Shown: positions 51,859 through 61,084 of the stretch, one piece after another
How the letters are laid out: the number at the start of each line of letters is the position of its first letter
How positions within the stretch are numbered: position 1 is the stretch's first letter
NCBI GenBank assembly: GCA_001936135.1
Contig: CP012815.1
Location: forward strand, 1,178,001-1,242,000
Direction of reading: 5' to 3'
Length of the DNA: 64,000 bases
Source: Saccharomycopsis fibuligera x Saccharomycopsis cf. fibuligera
Lineage: Eukaryota > Ascomycota > Saccharomycetes > Ascoideales > Saccharomycopsidaceae
Program-made: the position numbers and the translations under genes
Notes under the pieces: generated by a model
What the model was told of the DNA's origin: nothing
Seen by the model: only the letters and a program-made list of their open reading frames with translations
Database searches by the model: none

Positions 51859-52494
51859 TTAGCAAAGCGCATGCAAAGCATCAAAGTCCGCTTGGGTTGT
51901 ATCAAGACTTTCTAGGAGAATATGCTCCAAAAACTGTACTAATTGCTGTTGTCGGCAAAGGCTTCTGAGTTTGGCGATAGGATCGTTGCGAATCAAATCT
52001 CTAATTTGAATTGGATTGTGTGTAATTTCACCAAAGCACAGCTGTTCTTCCTCGGCAAATAGGTTTGAGGCCCTCACCTCTAAAAGTGTATAACGGGCAA
52101 TAAGCTGAGCCTGCTTGATACTCATTGCACTGTGTCGTGATTTGCCCTCCAAGTATAAAAGAAGGTATTTGAGGCTGTGGTTTCGTTAGTATCTTTTTTA
52201 AGTCTTATAACTAAATGTGTGTATAAGTTTTTCAAGTTTGTAACCCCAAGAAGGTTGGAACTTACTCATCTTCATCAATATTTATTCTGCTTCTTGCTAC
52301 CTGTTGTAACAATAATTTTGGATCCTGAATGTGAACGTTTTGTTTGACTGAAATATACAGTTAGTAAAAGGTTATTCTCTATATAAAACGTCTAAGGCAA
52401 TCAACCTACTGGTGTCGTAGTTTGCTCTTTTCAGAGAGTTGGAAGCTGGTTTTGTTATTTTATTTTCCGTGATAGGCTCTTTGATTTTTACCAT
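51859..52494 (-). CDS. Unidentified 160-aa protein encoded by three exons
   Basis: Three minus-strand exons: 52494-52410 (85 nt), 52347-52266 (82 nt) and 52174-51859 (316 nt). Intron 1 (62 nt) starts GTAGGT, has TACTAAC at 52366-52360 and ends CAG at 52348. Intron 2 (91 nt) starts GTAAGT, has TACTAAC at 52191-52185 and ends CAG at 52175. The frame is kept through both junctions, giving 160 residues: a basic start (MVKIKEPITENKITKPASNS), then DPKLLLQQVARSRINIDEDD, then a largely helical, Leu/Gln-rich body ending FDALHALC. Only the last exon is open without splicing and it lacks an ATG at its head. No signal peptide or membrane segment is seen. I do not recognise the family. It sits between LAS17 (divergent) and NUD1. 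The gene structure is strongly supported; the function is unknown. Confidence 0.8.
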
Positions 52495-52908
52495 TTTTAT
52501 CCCAAACCAGCAGCATGCGACAAACTATCTCTTTAAGCCTGACAACAATAGACAACAGCTAAATGTTCCTTTTCATTCTACTTTATGCACTCCAATGCCA
52601 CGATACTCTAACATGGCAAATTGGCTATGTTGCCTGTCCATTAAACTGCTATGAGCTGGAAGTTGTTTGTGGCAGTTGAGCGCAGCGCTGCTGCATGTTG
52701 ACGCGTTACTTCACTTGAAAATAAAAATATCACATGATACGTATATCAGCTGACAGATCAGGTGCGTTGCATTTAGGCTCAGTTCAGTTCACCGCAAGGC
52801 AAAGGAGGAAACTCTCATTTGGTAACAGTATTAAGATATTAGCAGAAGGAACCTTTATATCGTCCACTTGAACAGCAGACATCTTGAATATTACAGCAAA
52901 ATAACGCA
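52495..52908. promoter_or_regulatory. Divergent promoter region of the three-exon gene and LAS17
   Basis: A 414-base spacer between divergent starts. Its sequence is ordinary AT-rich promoter DNA; no strong known element was recognised. Confidence 0.45.
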
Positions 52909-53637
52909 ATGGGTCTACTAAGCAGCGAGGACAAAGAAAAAATTAAAAGAGCAATTCCAAAGGGCTCCAACAAAATTATATATGCTACGGTTGCAAAACT
53001 CTACATTGCATATCCCGATCCTGACAACTACTTAGATACTGGTCTATCGGGAGCCATTGTGTTGGTGGATGATACAGTAGGGAAAACCTTCTTCATAAAA
53101 TTGGTCGATATCTACGGTCAACGAGGTGTAATATGGGATCAGGAACTTTCAGTGAATTTTGACTATCATAAAGACCGCACGTTTTTCCATTCTTTTGAAT
53201 TGGAAGAGTTCTGTGCTGGTTTATTGTTCGAGGATATCAGCGAGGCCAACCATTTCTTTAAACGTGTTACAAATAAAGAGAAATACGGATCAAAACATAC
53301 CGTCCACAACAAAAATGCTTTTGCTGCAAAGAATAAGGCCATTTTGGACGAGCAAAACAAACAGAGCGTGGCTGGACCAAGAGGCTTCAATAACATCGAT
53401 ATTCACGATCCAAATAATGCCCAAAAGATCAGAAGAGCCAAAAATATTATATATTACAATGATCAGCCACCACCTGAATGGAGAGAACTTTACAAAGTCT
53501 TGGATGAAGAAGAAGGTATTAACGAGTCACTGATTGCTGAAAACAGAGAATTTATCAAAGAGTATGTGAGAGAAAACGGCCCCCCAAACATTGATTGGTT
53601 TAGAACCACCAATTCCAAGAAAGTATCAATATGGTAG
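52909..53637 (+). CDS. LAS17: Las17/Wal1 (WASP), 5' part: WH1 domain
   Basis: The frame encodes 242 residues opening MGLLSSEDKEKIKRAIPKGS. Residues about 20-135 are a WH1/EVH1 domain (YATVAKLYIAYPD, GVIWDQELSVNFDYHKDRTF, FADE-equivalent ELEEFCAGLLFED). By family knowledge this binds verprolin/WIP. A conserved helical stretch (NESLIAENREFIKEYVRENG) follows, and then the frame ends in residues unlike the family (WFRTTNSKKVSIW). The proline-rich remainder of WASP continues at once in the next frame (+1), overlapping this end. The sequence therefore looks like one gene carrying a one-base excess near 53580-53600, either real or an assembly error; programmed frameshifting is a further option. The likely switch region has a C6 run (53580-53585) and a GATTGG. 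No intron fits well. Confidence 0.92.
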   Translation: MGLLSSEDKEKIKRAIPKGSNKIIYATVAKLYIAYPDPDNYLDTGLSGAIVLVDDTVGKTFFIKLVDIYGQRGVIWDQELSVNFDYHKDRTFFHSFELEEFCAGLLFEDISEANHFFKRVTNKEKYGSKHTVHNKNAFAAKNKAILDEQNKQSVAGPRGFNNIDIHDPNNAQKIRRAKNIIYYNDQPPPEWRELYKVLDEEEGINESLIAENREFIKEYVRENGPPNIDWFRTTNSKKVSIW

Positions 53638-54883
53638 TTCCAACAATAACACCAGCAATACTGCAAGAATCTCCTCAACATCATCTTTTACGAAAAAGAA
53701 AAAAGCTCCACCACCGCTGCCGCCTCCAGGAGCTGCTGCTGCTTCATCAAATGCTTCCAGTGCAGCAGCTACACCATCCCCAACTCCAACACCACCTGCA
53801 TTGCCGTCTAAAAGCCCATCTGAAGAACCCCAAACTCAGGAAAAACCAGAAAGAAAATTCAAATTACCTCCAGCACCAACTTTCATGGGTGAAGGTCTAA
53901 AAAATACACCAGTGCAAACTCAAAATGTCCCTTTTAATCCAATTCCTCAGAATGGTTCACAAACTGCATATCAACAATCTCATCGTCAAGATTCTTACCA
54001 ACAATATCAACAACAACAAACTACAGCCGCAATAAATGCAGTACCTCCACCTCCATTGCCTCCAAAAACTCCTCCAGCTTCTAGTACAGCTCCAACTAAA
54101 TATTCTGTTCCACCTCCTTTACAAAATCGCTCTACTCCTCCTCTTCCTATGCAAACGCAAAATAGACCACCACCTCCTTTATCAAGAGGTAATGTTCCAC
54201 AACCAGCACTCCCCTCAAGACCATCGCTACCTCCACGAGTTCCTTTAGCTTCTGGCCAAAATTACATCCCACAATTTGGCCAACAATCAGGAGTTGCACA
54301 ACTGACACCTACTCCACCAGCGCCACCAAGAGCCCCTTACAGACCATCAGTAGGAGGTCTTCAACCCCAACACACTTCACCAGCGCCACCTCCTCCACCA
54401 TCTCGAAAAATCGGAGCTTCTGTTTCTGGAGGAAATGCAGGACCACCACCTCCTCCGCCTTCTCGAAAGCCATTTGCTTCACCTCAGCCTCCGCCAGTAC
54501 CACCTCAACAGCAACCACCAGTACCATCACAACAACCACCGTCGTCATTTGCTGCAGTTCATCAGCAGTTGCAAAACAAGTATTCCCAACCATTTCCTTT
54601 ACCTCAGCCAAGTACACCTTCTGCAGCTCCAACACCAGCTGCTGCTGCACCTCCTCCTCCACCAGCAATGCCACCTTTCTCATCTGCTCCACAAGCTCCA
54701 CCCCCACCTCCAATGATGCTGCCACCATCACAACAGCAGCAACAGTCAGCTTATTCTTCTACACATTCCGCACCTGAACCTCCTACTGGTGATGCGGGCA
54801 GAGATGCTCTTTTAGCTTCTATAAGGGGTGCTGGTATTGGCAATTTGAAACGCGTTGACAAATCGCAAATTAAGCATTTCTAG
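53591..54883 (+). CDS. LAS17: Las17/Wal1 (WASP), 3' part: proline-rich region and WH2
   Basis: This frame has no ATG of its own at the start; it is open from about 53591 and continues the WH1 part. It reads GLEPPIPRKYQYGSSNNN, then about 330 residues of polyproline modules (PPPLPPPG, PPPPPPSRK repeated) that would bind SH3 proteins and profilin. It ends with a WH2 actin-binding segment (GRDALLASIRGAGIGNLKRV) and stops eight residues later at DKSQIKHF. Yeast Las17 continues beyond the same KVDKSQ point into a central/acidic Arp2/3-binding tail ending in Asp-Trp; here no such tail is present in any frame downstream. Joined with the 5' part the protein would be about 660 residues. A Met-initiated separate protein is unlikely. 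Confidence 0.88.
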   Translation: MIGLEPPIPRKYQYGSSNNNTSNTARISSTSSFTKKKKAPPPLPPPGAAAASSNASSAAATPSPTPTPPALPSKSPSEEPQTQEKPERKFKLPPAPTFMGEGLKNTPVQTQNVPFNPIPQNGSQTAYQQSHRQDSYQQYQQQQTTAAINAVPPPPLPPKTPPASSTAPTKYSVPPPLQNRSTPPLPMQTQNRPPPPLSRGNVPQPALPSRPSLPPRVPLASGQNYIPQFGQQSGVAQLTPTPPAPPRAPYRPSVGGLQPQHTSPAPPPPPSRKIGASVSGGNAGPPPPPPSRKPFASPQPPPVPPQQQPPVPSQQPPSSFAAVHQQLQNKYSQPFPLPQPSTPSAAPTPAAAAPPPPPAMPPFSSAPQAPPPPPMMLPPSQQQQQSAYSSTHSAPEPPTGDAGRDALLASIRGAGIGNLKRVDKSQIKHF

Positions 54884-55444
54884 GGCTTAGAAAAGTATAC
54901 TCAAAGATTGAATATTGAAGGTTTTGTATAACTGTATCAATAAAAGATTAACAAACACTATTTGAGTGGTCATTGCAGAAGTAGTAAACCGTAATCATTT
55001 AGTAGTTCAACCAACATGCATACAGGGAAGAAAAAACATCAACCTAAAAAAAAGAAAATAGCAAAAGTGATCTATGTTGTTATTACTTTTAAAAGTTTAC
55101 ACAAAAGTAAATGCTATTAAAATGCAACTCAAATAAATTCTTTGAGAGAACGAATGAGTAGATTGGAGGGAAACAAGAAGAGTAAAGAATAAAAACAAAG
55201 CAAAACAGAAAAAAAAAAAAAAAAAGAAAACAGGCATATTGCCAAACTAAACAATATCAAAAATATAGCAAAATTTACTATAATAAGCTACCTTCCTTTG
55301 AAAAATATTATCTTTCTTCTTTTTGTCCTTGTTGTCCTTTTTCTTCTTGATAAACTATTATACAAATGGGACCTTATCATCAAAAATCAAAAAAATCAAA
55401 AATCAAAAATCAAAAATCAAAGACAAAAATTGATAGCACGCTTC
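54884..55444. other. Convergent 3' flanks of LAS17 and UTP5
   Basis: A 561-base AT-rich spacer with an A-run near 55209-55224 and a tandem AAAAATC array at 55381-55425. Nothing gene-like is seen. Confidence 0.5.
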
Positions 55445-57913
55445 TCAAACTAGACTTTTTCTCTTTGACTTTGACTTAGATTTCTGTTTTAAATTGTTAA
55501 TCTTGGCCTGATACTCTTGTTCTTTTTCATCATCACTATCAAAAATATCTTCCCCTTCATTAGCGGCGTTCCCATTAGTATCGATTTCAACATCGCTGTT
55601 GCCATATTCGTCCTCATTAAGTTCTTCCTGTGTAGCTTTTTTACCACTCTTCTTTCGTAAATCCTTACCATAATTTTCTGCTTCCTCCTCCTCCTCATCA
55701 TCGTTATTACTTTCGTCATCTAGTTCCATGAAATCATCACGTTCTTCATCAATTTCATCATCTTCCTCTTCACTAAAATCAGCTTCCCCGTCATCCATGA
55801 GATTAGCATCGTCCAACTCTTCATTATATTCTACATCAGTATCCTCTTCACTATCGGCATAATCTGCACCATTAAGATCATTGTAACGAATGATACCTCC
55901 ATTATTAGCCTTTGATTTATTTTTTTTGCTATTAGAGTTGAATTGATAACTAGTGACAAAATCATTGAGAAGCTCATTTTTGTAATTAATTTTTTCAAAA
56001 ACCGCATCGAGTTTGTTTTGTAAAAGAAGGATCTTAGATAATTGACCAGATTTCTTGTTTAAGTTAATAAGCAAAAATGACAAGTTTTTCAAAAGTTGTT
56101 TATTGTTGTTACCGTTATTGATCTCGTTAATTTTCAAATATGAGCCATGGATAATCAAAACCCACTTGATCCAGTAATTTAACTGAATCTGCTTTTGGTA
56201 GGAGATACTGGAAGCAGACACCGAAGATATGAAATTGTACTTTTCCGAAAGTTTATCTAGCAAGATAATGGACAAATCGGAACTCAAGTTTTTGATAGTT
56301 TGCTTGATGACAGTTTCGTCCTTGGTGCTTAAAACTGATTCCAATAATGAATGGTCATTTGATTTCAATGCTTGAGTGAGCACAATGGTTAATGACCCAG
56401 TAGTTGGTTTAGAATTATTGGAACTGCTAATATCAAATGTTGATGATCTATTCACTCCTGATTTCTTTTTGATTGCTTTAGCATTTGGGTTCAATGAAAA
56501 TAATTTGTCACCCAAAGTTTCATTTGGATCTTCATCCACAAAACTTTCTTCATTCCCAACTTCATTTTGATCAATTTTCATTCTTACATCATTATGTTCA
56601 TCATCATCCAAGTCTTTATAATTATCACCAACGGTAAGAAACACATTATTTTCATTGTATAAATTGGAAGCTGCAACATCATGACCATATGTAGAGTGAT
56701 TAATTTGTTGTAAAACAGGCTTAGATTTGGTTAAGGTCACCAATTTATCCAAAGCATACTGGTTGTCACTTTTGTTGAACCAACTAATGATATCAAAGTA
56801 TGGAATGGTTGCATTTTCAAACCAGCCAATCAATATTTGATCATTCAATACTATCGAATCAATTATTGGTAAACTTTCCTTAATGGTATCTGTTTCCGGT
56901 CTAGATAATTTGACTTGAGAGTTGGAATTTCTTGATAATCCACCTTGTGATTGCCTTTTTTTTCTTCTTGAAGTGCCATCAGATATAGATGCTGCAGCAC
57001 TTGATGCGGTTGAACTTTCCACTGGGTTATAAAACACTTCACAAACACCGTCTTCAGTGATTGCCGTCAAAGCAGCAGCAGCCTGCTTATTATTGTTCAA
57101 CGTACCATAAGCAATATTTTCAACATTAGCTTGAGTGACAAGCACTCTGACTGGTTTAAAATTACTAGCCACATCATACACGTTGACATATCGATCTGAT
57201 TTGGCGGAAGTTATCAAATATTTGTAATTTTCAGTGAAAAGCACTTGGTTGACTGGGGTGATGTGATTTGAAATTTCGTGAACCAACTTATTAGCTTTTA
57301 AATTGTAAACGTGGACTTTATGGGAAACAAGTAACAAATGTTCATCATTATTGTAAATAAATACTTGAATATGTTGTAAAGCTTCATCACTAGCTGATTT
57401 ATTACTGGAACTTTTCAATATGTCTTGAATAACACGAACCCGCTGAAAAGTGGCCAAACTCCATTCAAGAGCAACATTTTTGCTATCTATGGACCAAATG
57501 GAGTTTGTCAGTGATGCAAAATGAACATCCACAATTGGGTTATCATGGAAATCATCATGTAAAGTTTCTATTAATGCATTGGTGAATGGAGAATAAAGCA
57601 ACACTTTACCATCACTGGTGCCCACTATTAATATTTGATTTTCAACACTGTTTGTTTGAGCAGTCACGAATCCCCAAGATAGACAAGTTGCTTGAACTCC
57701 TTTGTCAAGGAGAAAACTGGTTGATAAACTGGAGCTGCCAGAGCTTTTCACTGACTGCACTTGCACTTTATGGGAACTCAAAGAGGTGACCACAGTGGCT
57801 AAAAGCGAGCCGAACGCGTCGAATGACGAGAGTATAGCCGAACTCATTGGTTTGGACGATCTGTGGTTTGAGTAGCGGGTTGTTGAATGTGCTCGAGAGA
57901 ATGGCCTACTCAA
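55445..57913 (-). CDS. UTP5: Utp5, t-UTP subunit of the small-subunit processome
   Basis: The 822-residue protein has divergent WD40 repeats (ILIVGTSDGKVLLYSP; LITSAKSDRYVNVYDV; NIAYGTLNN), then SLTIVLTQALKSNDHSLLES, the Utp12-type domain (about 515-645, with YWIKWVLIIHGSYL). The acidic tail starts DVEYNEELDDANLMDDGEAD as in yeast Utp5, and the C-terminus is basic (KQKSKSKSKRKSLV). Utp5 is part of the UTP-A/t-UTP complex that loads on nascent 35S pre-rRNA. Yeast Utp5 (643 aa) begins at a point matching the Met at 57847 (MSSAILSSFDAFGS), so the first 22 residues listed here may not be used. The promoter has RRPE- and PAC-like motifs. The identification is firm. Confidence 0.95.
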   Translation of the reverse strand: MSRPFSRAHSTTRYSNHRSSKPMSSAILSSFDAFGSLLATVVTSLSSHKVQVQSVKSSGSSSLSTSFLLDKGVQATCLSWGFVTAQTNSVENQILIVGTSDGKVLLYSPFTNALIETLHDDFHDNPIVDVHFASLTNSIWSIDSKNVALEWSLATFQRVRVIQDILKSSSNKSASDEALQHIQVFIYNNDEHLLLVSHKVHVYNLKANKLVHEISNHITPVNQVLFTENYKYLITSAKSDRYVNVYDVASNFKPVRVLVTQANVENIAYGTLNNNKQAAAALTAITEDGVCEVFYNPVESSTASSAAASISDGTSRRKKRQSQGGLSRNSNSQVKLSRPETDTIKESLPIIDSIVLNDQILIGWFENATIPYFDIISWFNKSDNQYALDKLVTLTKSKPVLQQINHSTYGHDVAASNLYNENNVFLTVGDNYKDLDDDEHNDVRMKIDQNEVGNEESFVDEDPNETLGDKLFSLNPNAKAIKKKSGVNRSSTFDISSSNNSKPTTGSLTIVLTQALKSNDHSLLESVLSTKDETVIKQTIKNLSSDLSIILLDKLSEKYNFISSVSASSISYQKQIQLNYWIKWVLIIHGSYLKINEINNGNNNKQLLKNLSFLLINLNKKSGQLSKILLLQNKLDAVFEKINYKNELLNDFVTSYQFNSNSKKNKSKANNGGIIRYNDLNGADYADSEEDTDVEYNEELDDANLMDDGEADFSEEEDDEIDEERDDFMELDDESNNDDEEEEEAENYGKDLRKKSGKKATQEELNEDEYGNSDVEIDTNGNAANEGEDIFDSDDEKEQEYQAKINNLKQKSKSKSKRKSLV

Positions 57914-58191
57914 TGTAAAAGCTACTCTAGTATAAATTCCCTTTCTCTATCTCTTTGTCTCTCTCATCATCATCGCTATCAACAAAAAAAAAATTTTTTT
58001 TATTGCCGTGATAGACGCAGAAGTACGCAGATCATTACATTAGTTACCCTACAGATAACAACTGTTGGTGTCCCGTGAAGAATGCAAAAAGTATAAAAAC
58101 CAGGGCATCTCATCGACAGAAAAACAAAAAACATGCGGATTTCAGATTTGGTAAGGCCCCGCAGTTGTCCTTGAAGCGCTGTTAATCTGAG
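57914..58191. promoter_or_regulatory. Divergent UTP5/NCB2 promoter with RRPE and PAC motifs
   Basis: An A10T7 block at 57984-58000 contains AAAAATTTTT (RRPE type). ATCTCATCGA at 58107-58116 is the complement of a PAC element (GCGATGAGAT) with one mismatch. These pair upstream of ribosome-biogenesis genes in yeasts, which fits UTP5. TATAAAAA at about 58092-58099 lies 95 bases before the NCB2 ATG. Confidence 0.55.
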
Positions 58192-58772
58192 ATGTCCGAT
58201 TTCAACAGCGGCTTAAGCGAGGACTTGTCCCTCCCAAAAGGTATTTTCTACTCAATGCCGTATCAATGTGTTTGGATTGAATAGGCAGGGTGTTGTGCTA
58301 TAATAAATTTTTTGATAACGTATACTAACATCACTTTACAGCCACCGTACAAAAGATAATCAGTGAGATTTTACCTAATGATTTGGCGTTTTCCAAGGAC
58401 GCAAGACAAGTTCTTATAGAATGTTGCATAGAATTTATCATGATCCTCGCCACCGAATCTAATGATATTGCCGAAAAAGAAGCCAAAAAGACGATAGCCA
58501 GCGACCACGTGCTAAAAGCGCTAGCTGAGTTAGGCTACGATGACTACATTGATCCAATAAAAAGTCTTTTGAATCAACACAAAGAAAACATTAAGGGCAG
58601 AGAAAAGAAAAACTCAAAGTTTCAGAATTCAGGTTTGACCGAGGAAGAGTTGCTCAAAAAGCAAGAAGAGCTTTTCAGACTCTCGAGAAACAGATTGCAA
58701 AGCACAGGTGGAGGCCAGCAATCACCAACCACGCCAACTGGCCCAGGAACTGAAAACATAAAGAAAGAATGA
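58192..58772 (+). CDS. NCB2: Ncb2, beta subunit of negative cofactor 2 (Dr1), one intron
   Basis: Exon 1 (58192-58240) encodes MSDFNSGLSEDLSLPK plus one base. The intron (58241-58341, 101 nt) starts GTATTT, has TACTAAC at 58323-58329 and ends CAG. Exon 2 (58342-58772) restores ATVQKIISEILPNDLAFSKD and the rest, 159 residues in all. The histone-fold (about 10-95) includes KDARQVLIECCIEFIMILAT and AEKEAKKTIASDHVLKALAE. The tail has SGLTEEELLKKQEELFRLSR, matching yeast Ncb2, whose gene also has an early intron. With Bur6 it forms NC2, which binds TBP on DNA and blocks TFIIA/TFIIB. Without exon 1 the histone-fold would lose its first helix, so the spliced model is clearly right. Confidence 0.96.
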
Positions 58773-59260
58773 TTGCCTCATGTTAACCTGTGCTTTTCAC
58801 TTCTTGTACGTTCTTTACCAATTTTTAATTTTCACTTTAATTTTAATATTATCACGGTTTTAGTTCATACTTTTTTTCTCTTTTTTCACTTTTTGTTGGC
58901 TCGTCCTTTATTTTGCTTTCACATTTCTCAATCTTTGCGGAAGGTTTTGTATGATTGTCTTATTTCATGATTGTTTTCATCTATGTTTAATTGATGCTAG
59001 TGTATCGATGGTTTGTTCTCCATGTTTTGTTTGACTGTGTTTTGTAAATTCCGGATAAAGAATAGCGAGTTGCAGTTATACAATCCGGCGCCATTTGCAG
59101 TTGCCCGGTATTTACACCGTAAGAACAACAGGGCAATGTATTGTCTGACCCATAGTTTTGGTGTTTGTAATAGGATCAATACTATAATGCCAGGTGCGCT
59201 CCACAGTCTTGACATGTTGTTAAAAGACAGGCTTCCTGCTGTAGCCCTTGCAATACAGCA
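58773..59260 (+). other. Intergenic region NCB2-SWF1 with overlapping uORF
   Basis: This 488-base region holds the NCB2 3' end and the SWF1 promoter/leader. A short frame from ATG 59188 (29 codons, MPGALHSLDMLLKDRLPAVA...) ends in TGA at 59274-59276, overlapping the second SWF1 ATG (59273) as ATGA. It may be a regulatory uORF. Confidence 0.4.
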
Positions 59261-60600
59261 ATGTGGCAACAAATGAAGGGGCTAGCTATCTGGCTAGTGA
59301 ACTGGCTTATTCCGGTATGTGACCAAATGCCCCATCTGTTGTTAGTTGCTCTTCTTACTAACAAGTTTAGCTCTTTTATTTGTTGATAATAACCGTCTGC
59401 ATAAAGCTCAACTTTAGATTCATTATCAGTCAAATACCAATATATGACAGCATAGAATATCCAATAATATACTCTATCATATCCATAAATTATATCTCAT
59501 TTTTTTTTTCTGCTTTGAAATCTCCCGGATACCTGAAAGACACACTGCTTGTCCAGCGATTACAAACCTCCCCGAAAACATCGAAATTCTTCAAACCAAA
59601 TAACATCTTATACTTCAATAACTGCCAATGCAAAACATGTAAGCTAACAAAAATTCCAAGGTCCAAACATTGCTCTATTTGCAAGAATTGTGTTTTGCTT
59701 TATGACCACCACTGTATTTGGCTTAATAACTGTGTTGGGTACGCAAACTACAAATGGTTTATTTTATACTTGATCTCCATGTTGTCAATCTTTGGCTATG
59801 GACTTGTTCTCAGTACGAGATTCTTGCTTATTTATTGGAACTCAAATCTTTGGAACAACAGTTTTAGCTTTAAAAATTTGAACACTTTAAAGACATGGGA
59901 TATTAAGGCAATAGCTAAAAACTATGTGCTAATATATTACAATACTTGGAAAGTGGTCGTCACTGCCATTAAAAGCAGCCATAGTACTAAAGCAAGTTTC
60001 CAAAGCTTAGCTTTCAAGTTTGCAATTATATTCATTATCTTGTCTGTGCTATTTGGATTTATTATTACAGTTTTCTTGCATGGCATTTGCAAGAATGTTG
60101 GATATTTGGGTATGACGGAGAATGAAAAGTATAAATGGGGCTGCATTCAAGAAATGGTGGAGTATCAACAATTATTCAAATTTTGGATAGAATCTGAGGA
60201 AGAAAAGACAACATATATGAACGAACTTCTTTTTGATTCAGAGAAAAAAAAACATTTTATCTATCTAGCAAAATATTACTACTATCGTGTGGATAGTCCC
60301 CAGACAAGTCAAGAGTTCAAACCTGAAAGATTTGAGACATGTTTTGATATTGTCAAGTTGAATTTGCTTGGCAAGAAGAAAAAGAACCTTAATGCAGAAA
60401 ATGACACAGCAGCAAAGGATAATAGCAGCGAGAAGCCGGCGAGAATAGTCAAGTATTTCACTTTGAACAGCTACGATGAGAAGGAAATCCGCATAGTTTT
60501 CGAAAACAGACACCAAGCACAAAGAGTTAATTCTATCGACGAGATACACAACATTTACGATCACGAGGATTTCAACCGGAACATTTCCTTGATTTTTTAG
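59261..60600 (+). CDS. SWF1: Swf1, DHHC palmitoyltransferase, one intron
   Basis: Exon 1 (59261-59314) encodes MWQQMKGLAIWLVNWLIP, or four residues fewer if the ATG at 59273 is used. The intron (59315-59370, 56 nt) has GTATGT, TACTAAC at 59356-59362 and TAG. Exon 2 (59371-60600) continues in frame with LFYLLIITVCIKL, completing the first membrane segment. The product is about 427 residues (S. cerevisiae 336). The Cys-rich domain reads CKTCKLTKIPRSKHCSICKNC and then LYDHHCIWLNNCVGYANY, with the catalytic DHHC. Two later membrane segments and the family C-terminal features MTENEKYKWGCIQEMVE and IHNIYDHEDFNRN match Swf1. Swf1 palmitoylates juxtamembrane Cys of SNAREs such as Tlg1, Snc1 and Syn8, in the ER. 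Without exon 1 there is no ATG before the first membrane segment. Confidence 0.94.
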
Positions 60601-61084
60601 TGAGGGACCGTACATAAAAATATACGCCCATCCATTTGTTCAGTTGTAGAGTTGTAGAGTTGTAGACCTGTAGACCTGTAGACCTGTAGACTTTGAATTG
60701 AGCTGATTTATATTAGAGAGCAAGAAACGCGGTAAAATAAAGTTTTTCTTTCTTTCACGCACATGGCGCCTTGTCCTACCGTCGCCTGCATTTGCAAGAT
60801 CAGTAAACGTAACAGGTTTCGACACATTTTTTTTCTTTCTAGTTTCTTCCCTGAAATGTTTAAGTCTAATGACTGATTTATCTATTGTTGCAAAGTGTAT
60901 GCCGCTAGTACACCATTTCATACCCATAGCCATCCTCTCGACCCTTGATTTACGGATACCCATATTACGCTCACCTAATATTTGTTGTTGATTCTTTTTT
61001 CGTCTTATTTTTTGCGTGCCTTTTGTTTACCTTTGCATTGGCGGGCCCTATCGAACACTGTAATAACGGATCCAAAGAATAATC
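60601..61084 (+). other. Intergenic region SWF1 to the Upf1-like helicase
   Basis: A 484-base spacer with the octamer array at 60643-60690 in the SWF1 3' flank and T-rich sequence before the helicase gene. No RNA gene is seen. Confidence 0.5.
60643..60690 (+). repeat. Six-copy 8-bp tandem repeat in two forms
   Basis: GTTGTAGA occurs three times and then CCTGTAGA three times, in perfect register, 43 bases after the SWF1 stop codon. Confidence 0.95.

Noticed and set aside
53562-53603. 42-base intron in LAS17 ending TTTAG
   Set aside because: Its length is a multiple of three, so it does not change the frame and cannot join the two LAS17 parts.
53562-53619. 58-base intron in LAS17 starting GTATGT
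   Set aside because: No branch site, a poor AAG acceptor, and it would remove conserved residues between WH1 and the proline-rich region.
59013-59276. 87-codon protein gene upstream of SWF1
   Set aside because: Its end overlaps the SWF1 start and its composition is ordinary leader DNA; at most the last 29 codons form a uORF.
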